From Aplectana chamaeleonis (taxonomy: Eukaryota; Nematoda; Chromadorea; Rhabditida; Cosmocercidae), in NCBI GenBank assembly GCA_029168955.1, contig JAPDOI010001735.1, positions 1-64,000 of the forward strand: a stretch of DNA of 64,000 nucleotides, written 5' to 3'. This document shows positions 49,801 through 61,800 of the stretch, in pieces. Positions within the stretch are counted from its first letter, which is position 1. Each line of letters opens with the position of its first letter. Below the pieces are notes generated by a model, which had not been told where the DNA came from, did no database searches, and was given only the letters and a program-made list of their open reading frames with translations. The translations under genes were made by a program, and so were the position numbers.

Positions 49801-52800
49801 AATTTGTTCGTTCGAAATAAAAATGAACGATTTCATTCAAAATCCGTTCGTTCGAAATTAAATGAACGAATTCATTCGAAATTCGTTCGTTCGAAATAAA
49901 AAATGAACGAATTCATTCGAAATTCGTTCGTTCGAAATAAAAATGACCGAATTCATTCGAAATTCGTTCGTTCGAAATAAAAAATGAACGAATTCATTCG
50001 AAATTCGTTCGTTCGAAATAAAAAATGAACGAATTCATTCGAAATTCGTTCGTTCGAAATAAAAAATGAACGAATTCATTCGAAAAAAGTTCGTTCGAAA
50101 TAAAAAATGAACGAATTCATTCGAAATTCGTTCGTTCGAAATAAAAAATGAACGAATTCATTCGAAATTCGTTCGTTCGAAATAAAAAATGAACGAATTC
50201 ATTCGAAATTCGTTCGTTCGAAATAAAAAATGAACGAATTTATTCGAAATTCGTTCGTTCGAAATAAAATGAACGAATTTATTCGAAATTCGTTCGTTCG
50301 AAATAAAAATGAACGAATTCATTCGAAATTCGTTCGTTCGAAATAAAATGAACGAATTCATTCGAAATTCGTTCGTTCGAAAATAAAATGAACGAATTTA
50401 TTCGAAATTCGTTCGTTCGAAATAAAAAATGAACGAATTCATTCGAAATTCGTTCGTTCGAAATAAAAAATGAACGAATTTATTCGAAATTCGTTCGTTC
50501 GAAATAAAATGAACGAATTTATTCGAAATTCGTTCGTTCGAAATAAAAATGAACGAATTCATTCGAAATTCGTTCGTTCGAAATAAAATGAACGAATTCA
50601 TTCGAAATTCGTTCGTTCGAAATAAAATGAACGAATTCATTCGAAATTCGTTCGTTCGAAACCAAAAATGAACGAATTTATTCGAAATTCGTTCGTTCGA
50701 AATAAAAAATGAACGAATTTATTCGAAATTCGTTCGTTCGAAATAAAAAATGAACGAATTTATTCGAAATTCGTTCGTTCGAAATAAAAAATGAACGAAT
50801 TTATTCGAAATTCGTTCGTTCGAAATAAAAAATGAACGAATTTATTCGAAATTCGTTCGTTCGAAATAAAAAATGAACGAATTTATTCGAAATTCGTTCG
50901 TTCGAAATAAAAAATGAACGAATTCATTCGAAATTCGTTCGTTCGAAATAAAAAATGAACGAATTCATTCGAAATTCGTTCGTTCGAAATAAAAAATGAA
51001 CGAATTCATTCGAAATTCGTTCGTTCGAAATAAAAAATGAACGAATTTATTCGAAATTCGTTCGTTCGAAATGAAAAATGAACGAATTCATTCGAAATTC
51101 GTTCGTTCGAAATAAAAAATGAACGAATTCATTCGAAATTCGTTCGTTCGAACTAAAAAATGAACGAATTCATTCGAAATTCGTTCGTTCGAAATAAAAA
51201 TGAACGAGTTTATTCGAAATTCGTTCGTTCGAACTAAAAAATGAACGAATTTATTCGAAATTCGTTCGTTCGAAATATAAAATGAACGAATTCATTCGAA
51301 ATTCGTTCGTTCGAAATAAAATGAACGAATTCATTCGAAATTCGTTCGTTCGAAATAAAATGAACGAATTTATTCGAAATTCGTTCGTTCGAAATAAAAA
51401 ATGAACGAATTCATTCGAAATTCGTTCGTTCGAAATAAAATGAACGAATTCATTCGAAATTCGTTCGTTCGAAATAAAATGAACGAATTTATTCGAAATT
51501 CGTTCGTTCGAAATAAAATGAACGAATTCATTCGAAATTCGTTCGTTCGAAATAAAAATGAACGAATTCATTCGAAATTCGTTCGTTCGAAATAAAATGA
51601 ACGAATTTATTCGAAATTCGTTCGTTCGAAATAAAAAATGAACGAATTTATTCGAAATTCGTTCGTTCGAAATAAAATGAACGAATTTATTCGAAATTCG
51701 TTCGTTCGAATAAAAAATGAACGAATTTATTCGAAATTCGTTCGTTCGAAATAAAAAATGAACGAATTTATTCGAAATTCGTTCGTTCGAAATAAAAATG
51801 AACGAATTCATTCGAAATTCGTTCGTTCGAAATAAAATGAACGAATTTATTCGAAATTCGTTCGTTCGAAATAAAATGAACGAATTTATTCGAAATTCGT
51901 TCGTTCGAAATAAAAAATGAACGAATTTATTCGAAATTCGTTGGTTCGAAATAAAAAATGAACGAATTTATTCGAAATTCGTTCGTTCGAAATAAAAATT
52001 GAACGAATTTATTCGAAATTCGTTGATTCGAAATAAAAAATGAACGAATTCATTCGAAATTCGTTCGTTCGAAATAAAAAATGAACGAATTTATTCGAAA
52101 TTCGTTCGTTCGAAATAAAATTTGAACAAATTTATTCGAAATTCGTTCGTTCGAAATTAAAAATTAACGAACTTATTCGAAATTCGGTCGTTCGAAATAA
52201 AAAATGAACGAATTTATTTGAAATTCGTTCGTTCGAAATAAAAAATGAACGAATTCATTCGAAATTCGTTCGTTCGAAAATAAAATGAACGAATTTATTC
52301 GAAATTCGTTCGTTCGAAATAAAATGAACGAATTTATTCGAAATTCGTTCGTTCGAAATAAAAAATGAACGAATTTATTCGAAATTCGTTCGTTCGAAAT
52401 AAAAAATGAACGAATTTATTCGAAATTCGTTCGTTCGAAATAAAAAATGAACGAATTCATTCGAAATTCGTTCGTTCGAAATAAAAAATGAACGAATTTA
52501 TTCGAAATTCGTTCGTTCGAAATAAAAAATGAACGAATTTATTCGAAATTCGTTCGTTCGAAATAAAAATGAACGAATTTATTCGAAATTCGTTCGTTCG
52601 AAATAAAAAATGAACGAATTCATTCGAAATTCGTTCGTTCGAAATAAAAAATGAACGAATTTATTCGAAATTCGTTCGTTCGAAATAAAAAATGAACGAA
52701 TTCATTCGAAATTCGTTCGTTCGAAATAAAATGAACGAATTTATTCGAAATTCGTTCGTTCGAAATAAAAATGAACGAATTCATTCGAAATTCGTTCGTT

Positions 52801-55800
52801 CGAAATAAAATGAACGAATTTATTCGAAATTCGTTCGTTCGAAATAAAAATGAACGAATTCATTCGAAATTCGTTCGTTCGAAATAAAATGAACGAATTC
52901 ATTCGAAATTCGTTCGTTCGAAATAAAAATGAACGAATTCATTCGAAATTCGTTCGTTCGAAATAAAAATGAACGAATTCATTCGAAATTCGTTCGTTCG
53001 AAATAAAAAATGAACGAATTCATTCGAAATTCGTTCGTTCGAAATAAAATGAACGAATTCATTCGAAATTCGTTCGTTCGAAATAAAATGAACGAATTCA
53101 TTCGAAATTCGTTCGTTCGAAATAAAATGAACGAATTCATTCGAAATTCGTTCGTTCGAAATAAAATGAACGAATTCATTCGAAATTCGTTCGTTCGAAA
53201 TAAAAAATGAACGAATTTATTCGAAATTCGTTCGTTCGAAATAAAAAATGAACGAATTCATTCGAAATTCGTTCGTTCGAAATAAAAATGAACGAATTCA
53301 TTCGAAATTCGTTCGTTCGAAATAAAATGAACGAATTCATTCGAAATTCGTTCGTTCGAAATAAAATGAACGAATTCATTCGAAATTCGTTCGTTCGAAA
53401 TAAAAATGAACGAATTCATTCGAAATTCGTTCGTTCGAAATAAAATGAACGAATTTATTCGAAATTCGTTCGTTCGAAATAAAATGAACGAATTCATTCG
53501 AAATTCGTTCGTTCGAAATAAAAAATGAACGAATTCATTCGAAATTCGTTCGTTCGAAATAAAATGAACGAATTTATTCGAAATTCGTTCGTTCGAAATA
53601 AAATGAACGAATTCATTCGAAATTCGTTCGTTCGAAATAAAATGAACGAATTCATTCGAAATTCGTTCGTTCGAAATAAAAATGAACGAATTTATTCGAA
53701 ATTCGTTCGTTCGAAATAAAAAATGAACGAATTCATTCGAAATTCGTTCGTTCGAAATATAAAATGAACGAATTCATTCGAAATTCGTTCGTTCGAAATA
53801 AAAAATGAACGAATTCATTCGAAATTCGTTCGTTCGAAATAAAAATGAACGAATTCATTCGAAATTCGTTCGTTCGAAATAAAAAATGAACGAATTCATT
53901 CGAAATTCGTTCGTTCGAAATAAAAATGAACGAATTTATTCGAAATTCGTTCGTTCGAAATAAAATGAACGAATTCATTCGAAATTCGTTCGTTCGAAAT
54001 AAAAAATGAACGAATTTATTCGAAATTCGTTCGTTCGAAATAAAAATGAACGAATTTATTCGAAATTCGTTCGTTCGAAATAAAATGAACGAATTCATTC
54101 GAAATTCGTTCGTTCGAAATAAAATGAACGAATTCATTCGAAATTCGTTCGTTCGAAATAAAAAATGAACGAATTCATTCGAAATTCGTTCGTTCGAAAT
54201 AAAAAATGAACGAATTTATTCGAAATTCGTTCGTTCGAAATAAAATGAACGAATTCATTCGAAATTCGTTCGTTCGAAATAAAATGAACGAATTCATTCG
54301 AAATTCGTTCGTTCGAAATAAAATGAACGAATTCATTCGAAATTCGTTCGTTCGAAATAAAAAATGAACGAATTTATTCGAAATTCGTTCGTTCGAAATA
54401 AAATGAACGAATTCATTCGAAATTCGTTCGTTCGAAATAAAAAATGAACGAATTCATTCGAAATTCGTTCGTTCGAAATAAAAATGAACGAATTCATTCG
54501 AAATTCGTTCGTTCGAAATAAAATGAACGAATTCATTCGAAATTCGTTCGTTCGAAATAAAAAATGAACGAATTCATTCGAAATTCGTTCGTTCGAAATA
54601 AAATGAACGAATTCATTCGAAATTCGTTCGTTCGAAATAAAAAATGAACGAATTCATTCGAAATTCGTTCGTTCGAAATAAAAATGAACGAATTCATTCG
54701 AAATTCGTTCGTTCGAAATAAAAAATGAACGAATTCATTCGAAATTCGTTCGTTCGAAATAAAATGAACGAATTCATTCGAAATTCGTTCGTTCGAAATA
54801 AAAAATGAACGAATTCATTCGAAATTCGTTCGTTCGAAATAAAATGAACGAATTCATTCGAAATTCGTTCGTTCGAAATAAAAATGAACGAATTCATTCG
54901 AAATTCGTTCGTTCGAAATAAAATGAACGAATTCATTCGAAATTCGTTCGTTCGAAATAAAATGAACGAATTTATTCGAAATTCGTTCGTTCGAAAAATA
55001 AAAATGAACGAATTCATTCGAAATTCGTTCGTTCGAAATAAAATGAACGAATTCATTCGAAATTCGTTCGTTCGAAAATAAAATGAACGAATTCATTCGA
55101 AATTCGTTCGTTCGAAATAAAAAATGAACGAATTCATTCGAAATTCGTTCGTTCGAAATAAAAATGAACGAATTCATTCGAAATTCGTTCGTTCGAAATA
55201 AAATGAACGAATTCATTCGAAATTCGTTCGTTCGAAATAAAATGAACGAATTTATTCGAAATTCGTTCGTTCGAAATAAAATGAACGAATTCATTCGAAA
55301 TTCGTTCGTTCGAAATAAAAATGAACGAATTCATTCGAAATTCGTTCGTTCGAAATAAAAAATGAACGAATTCATTCGAAATTCGTTCGTTCGAAATAAA
55401 AAATGAACGAATTCATTCGAAATTCGTTCGTTCGAAATAAAATGAACGAATTCATTCGAAATTCGTTCGTTCGAAATAAAAAATGAACGAATTTATTCGA
55501 AATTCGTTCGTTCGAAATAAAATGAACGAATTCATTCGAAATTCGTTCGTTCGAATAAAAAATGAACGAATTCATTCGAAATTCGTTCGTTCGAAATAAA
55601 ATGAACGAATTCATTCGAAATTCGTTCGTTCGAAATAAAAATGAACGAATTCATTCGAAATTCGTTCGTTCGAAATAAAAAATGAACGAATTCATTCGAA
55701 ATTCGTTCGTTCGAAATAAAATGAACGAATTTATTCGAAATTCGTTCGTTCGAAATAAAATGAACGAATTCATTCGAAATTCGTTCGTTCGAAATAAAAT

Positions 55801-58800
55801 GAACGAATTCATTCGAAATTCGTTCGTTCGAAATAAAAAATGAACGAATTCATTCGAAATTCGTTCGTTCGAAATAAAATGAACGAATTCATTCGAAATT
55901 CGTTCGTTCGAAATAAAATGAACGAATTCATTCGAAATTCGTTCGTTCGAAATAAAATGAACGAATTCATTCGAAATTCGTTCGTTCGAAATAAAATGAA
56001 CGAATTCATTCGAAATTCGTTCGTTCGAAATAAAATGAACGAATTCATTCGAAATTCGTTCGTTCGAAATAAAATGAACGAATTTATTCGAAATTCGTTC
56101 GTTCGAAATAAAAATGAACGAATTCATTCGAAATTCGTTCGTTCGAAATAAAAAATGAACGAATTCATTCGAAATTCGTTCGTTCGAAATAAAAAATGAA
56201 CGAATTCATTCGAAATTCGTTCGTTCGAAATAAAATGAACGAATTCATTCGAAATTCGTTCGTTCGAAATAAAAATGAACGAATTCATTCGAAATTCGTT
56301 CGTTCGAAATAAAAATGAACGAATTTATTCGAAATTCGTTCGTTCGAAATAAAATGAACGAATTCATTCGAAATTCGTTCGTTCGAAATAAAATGAACGA
56401 ATTCATTCGAAATTCGTTCGTTCGAAATAAAAAATGAACGAATTCATTCGAAATTCGTTCGTTCGAAATAATAAAATGAACGAATTCATTCGAAATTCGT
56501 TCGTTCGAAATAAAATGAACGAATTCATTCGAAATTCGTTCGTTCGAAATAAAAATGAACGAATTCATTCGAAATTCGTTCGTTCGAAATAAAATGAACG
56601 AATTCATTCGAAATTCGTTCGTTCGAAATAAAAAATGAACGAATTCATTCGAAATTCGTTCGTTCGAAATAAAATGAACGAATTCATTCGAAATTCGTTC
56701 GTTCGAAATCAAAAATGAACGAATTTATTCGAAATTCGTTCGTTCGAAATAAAAAATGAACGAATTCATTCGAAATTCGTTCGTTCGAAATCAAAAATGA
56801 ACGAATTCATTCGAAATTCGTTCGTTCGAAATAAAAAATGAACGAATTTATTCGAAATTCGTTCGTTCGAAATAAAAAATGAACGAATTCATTCGAAATT
56901 CGTTCGTTCGAAATAAAAATTGAACGAATTCATTCGAAATTCGTTCGTTCGAAATAAAAAATGAACGAATTCATTCGAAATTCATTCGTTCGAAATAAAA
57001 AATGAAAGAATTTATTCGAAATTCGTTCGTTCGAAATAAAAAATGAACGAATTCATTCGAAATTCATTCGTTCGAAATAAAATGAACGAATTTATTCGAA
57101 ATTCGTTCGTTCGAAATAAAATGAACGAATTCATTCGAAATTCGTTCGTTCGAAAATAAAATGAACGAATTCATTCGAAATTCGTTCGTTCGAAATAAAA
57201 TGAACGAATTCATTCGAAATTCGTTCGTTCGAAATAAAAAATGAACGAATTCATTCAAAATTCGTTCGTTCGAAATAAAAAATGAACGAATTCATTCGAA
57301 ATTCGTTCGTTCGAAATAAAAAATGAACGAATTCATTCGAAATTCATTCGTTCGAAATAAAATGAACGAATTCATTCGAAATTCGTTCGTTCGAAATAAA
57401 AATGAACGAATTCATTCGAAATTCGTTCGTTCGAAATAAAATGAACGAATTCATTCGAAATTCGTTCGTTCGAAATAAAATGAACGAATTCATTCGAAAT
57501 TCGTTCGTTCGAAATAAAAAATGAACGAATTTATTCGAAATTCGTTCGTTCGAAATAAAATGAACGAATTCATTCGAAATTCGTTCGTTCGAAATAAAAT
57601 GAACGAATTTATTCGAAATTCGTTCGTTCGAAATAAAAAATGAACGAATTCATTCGAAATTCGTTCGTTCGAAATAAAAAATGAACGAATTTATTCGAAA
57701 TTCGTTCGTTCGAAATAAAATGAACGAATTCATTCGAAATTCGTTCGTTCGAAATAAAATGAACGAATTCATTCGAAATTCGTTCGTTCGAAATAAAATG
57801 AACGAATTTATTCGAAATTCGTTCGTTCGAAATAAAAAATGAACGAATTCATTCGAAATTCGTTCGTTCGAAATAAAATGAACGAATTTATTCGAAATTC
57901 GTTCGTTCGAAATAAAATGAACGAATTTATTCGAAGTTCGTTCCTTCGAAATAAAACATGAACGAATTTATTCGAAATTCGTTCGTTCGAAATAAAAAAT
58001 GAACGAATTCATTCGAAATTCGTTCGTTCGAAATAAAAAATGAACGAATTCATTCGAAATTCGTTCGTTCGAAATGAAAAATGAACGAATTTATTCGAAA
58101 TTCGTTCGTTCGAAATAAAATGAACGAATTCATTCGAAATTCGTTCGTTCGAAATAAAAAATGAACGAATTCATTCGAAATTCGTTCGTTCGAAATAAAA
58201 TGAACGAATTCATTCGAAATTCGTTCGTTCGAAATAAAAAATGAACGAATTCATTCGAAATTCGTTCGTTCGAAATAAAATGAACGAATTCATTCGAAAT
58301 TCGTTCGTTCGAAATAAAAAATGAACGAATTCATTCGAAATTCGTTCGTTCGAAATAAAAATGAACGAATTTATTCGAAATTCGTTCGTTCGAAATAAAA
58401 TGAACGAATTCATTCGAAATTCGTTCGTTCGAAATAAAATGAACGAATTCATTCGAAATTCGTTCGTTCGAAATAAAAATGAACGAATTCATTCGAAATT
58501 CGTTCGTTCGAAAATAAAATGAACGAATTTATTCGAAATTCGTTCGTTCGAAATAAAAATGAACGAATTCATTCGAAATTCGTTCGTTCGAAATAAAATG
58601 AACGAATTCATTCGAAATTCGTTCGTTCGAAATAAAATGAACGAATTCATTCGAAATTCGTTCGTTCGAAATAAAAATGAACGAATTCATTCGAAATTCG
58701 TTCGTTCGAAATAAAAAATGAACGAATTCATTCGAAATTCGTTCGTTCGAAATAAAATGAACGAATTCATTCGAAATTCGTTCGTTCGAAATAAAAATGA

Positions 58801-61800
58801 ACGAATTTATTCGAAATTCGTTCGTTCGAAATAAAAATGAACGAATTTATTCGAAATTCGTTCGTTCGAAATAAAAAATGAACGAATTCATTCGAAATTC
58901 GTTCGTTCGAAATAAAATGAACGAATTTATTCGAAATTCGTTCGTTCGAAATAAAAATGAACGAATTCATTCGAAATTCGTTCGTTCGAAATAAAAAATG
59001 AACGAATTCATTCGAAATTCGTTCGTTCGAAATAAAATGAACGAATTCATTCGAAATTCGTTCGTTCGAAATAAAAAATGAACGAATTTATTCGAAATTC
59101 GTTCGTTCGAAATAAAATGAACGAATTCATTCGAAATTCGTTCGTTCGAAATAAAATGAACGAATTCATTCGAAATTCGTTCGTTCGAAATAAAAAATGA
59201 ACGAATTCATTCGAAATTCGTTCGTTCGAAATAAAATGAACGAATTCATTCGAAATTCGTTCGTTCGAAATAAAAAATGAACGAATTCATTCGAAATTCG
59301 TTCGTTCGAAATAAAATGAACGAATTCATTCGAAATTCGTTCGTTCGAAATAAAATGAACGAATTTATTCGAAATTCGTTCGTTCGAAATTAAAAATGAA
59401 CGAATTCATTCGAAATTCGTTCGTTCGAAATAAAAATGAACGAATTCATTCGAAATTCGTTCGTTCGAAATAAAATGAACGAATTCATTCGAAATTCGTT
59501 CGTTCGAAATAAAATGAACGAATTCATTCGAAATTCGTTCGTTCGAAATAAAAATGAACGAATTCATTCGAAATTCGTTCGTTCGAAATAAAATGAACGA
59601 ATTCATTCGAAATTCGTTCGTTCGAAATAAAAATGAACGAATTCATTCGAAATTCGTTCGTTCGAAATAAAATGAACGAATTCATTCGAAATTCGTTCGT
59701 TCGAAATAAAAAATGAACGAATTCATTCGAAATTCGTTCGTTCGAAATAAAAATGAACGAATTCATTCGAAATTCGTTCGTTCGAAATAAAAAATGAACG
59801 AATTCATTCGAAATTCGTTCGTTCGAAATAAAATGAACGAATTTATTCGAAATTCGTTCGTTCGAAATAAAAATGAACGAATTCATTCGAAATTCGTTCG
59901 TTCGAAATAAAAAATGAACGAATTTATTCGAAATTCGTTCGTTCGAAATAAAAATGAACGAATTCATTCGAAATTCGTTCGTTCGAAATAAAATGAACGA
60001 ATTCATTCGAAATTCGTTCGTTCGAAATAAAAATGAACGAATTTATTCGAAATTCGTTCGTTCGAAATAAAATGAACGAATTTATTCGAAATTCGTTCGT
60101 TCGAAATAAAATGAACGAATTTATTCGAAATTCGTTCGTTCGAAATAAAAAATGAACGAATTTATTCGAAATTCGTTCGTTCGAAATAAAATGAACGAAT
60201 TCATTCGAAATTCGTTCGTTCGAAATAAAAATGAACGAATTCATTCGAAATTCGTTCGTTCGAAATAAAAATGAACGAATTCATTCGAAATTCGTTCGTT
60301 CGAAATAAAATGAACGAATTCATTCGAAATTCGTTCGTTCGAAATAAAAAATGAACGAATTCATTCGAAATTCGTTCGTTCGAAATTAAAATGAACGAAT
60401 TCATTCGAAATTCGTTCGTTCGAAATAAAAATGAACGAATTCATTCGAAATTCGTTCGTTCGAAATAAAATGAACGAATTCATTCGAAATTCGTTCGTTC
60501 GAAATAAAAAATGAACGAATTCATTCGAAATTCGTTCGTTCGAAATAAAAAATGAACGAATTTATTCGAAATTCGTTCGTTCGAAATGAAAAATGAACGA
60601 ATTCATTCGAAATTCGTTCGTTCGAAATAAAAAAGGAACGAATTCATTCGAAATTCGTTCGTTCGAAATAAAATGAACGAATTCATTCGAAATTCGTTCG
60701 TTCGAAATTAAAATGAACGAATTCATTCGAAATTCGTTCGTTCGAAATAAAATGAACGAATTCATTCGAAATTCGTTCGTTCGAAATAAAAAATGAACGA
60801 ATTCATTCGAAATTCGTTCGTTCGAAATAAAAAATGAACGAATTCATTCGAAATTCGTTCGTTCGAAATAAAAAATGAACGAATTCATTCGAAATTCGTT
60901 CGTTCGAAATAAAAAATGAACGAATTCATTCGAAATTCGTTCGTTCGAAATAAAAAATGAACGAATTCATTCGAAATTCGTTCGTTCGAAATAAAAAATG
61001 AACGAATTCATTCGAAATTCGTTCGTTCGAAATAAAAAATGAACGAATTCATTCGGAATTCGTTCGTTCGAAATAAAAAATGAACGAATTCATTCGGAAT
61101 TCGTTCGTTCGAAATAAAAAATGAACGAATTCATTCGAAATTCGTTCGTTCGAACTAAAAAATGAACGAATTCATTCGAAATTCGTTCGTTCGAAATCAA
61201 AAATGAACGAATTCATTCGAAATTCGTTCGTTCGAAATAAAAAATGAACGAATTTATTCGAAATTCGTTCGTTCGAAATCAAAAATGAACGAATTCATTC
61301 GAAATTCGTTCGTTCGAAATCAAAAATGAACGAATTCATTCGAAATTCGTTCGTTCGAAATAAAAAATGAACGAATTTATTCGAAATTCGTTCGTACGAA
61401 ATAAAAATGAACGAATTCATTCGAAATTCGTTCGTTCGAATAAAAAATGAACGAATTCATTCGAAATTCGTTCGTTCGAAATAAAATGAACGAATTCATT
61501 CGAAATTCGTTCGTTCGAAATAAAATGAACGAATTCATTCGAAATTCGTTCGTTCGAAATTAAAATGAACGAATTCATTCGAAATTCGTTCGTTCGAAAA
61601 TAAAAATGAACGAATTCATTCGAAATTCGTTCGTTCGAAATAAAATGAACGAATTCATTCGAAATTCGTTCGTTCGAAATAAAAATGAACGAATTCATTC
61701 GAAATTCGTTCGTTCGAAATAAAATGAACGAATTCATTCGAAATTCGTTCGTTCGAAATAAAAATGAACGAATTTATTCGAAATTCGTTCGTTCGAAATA

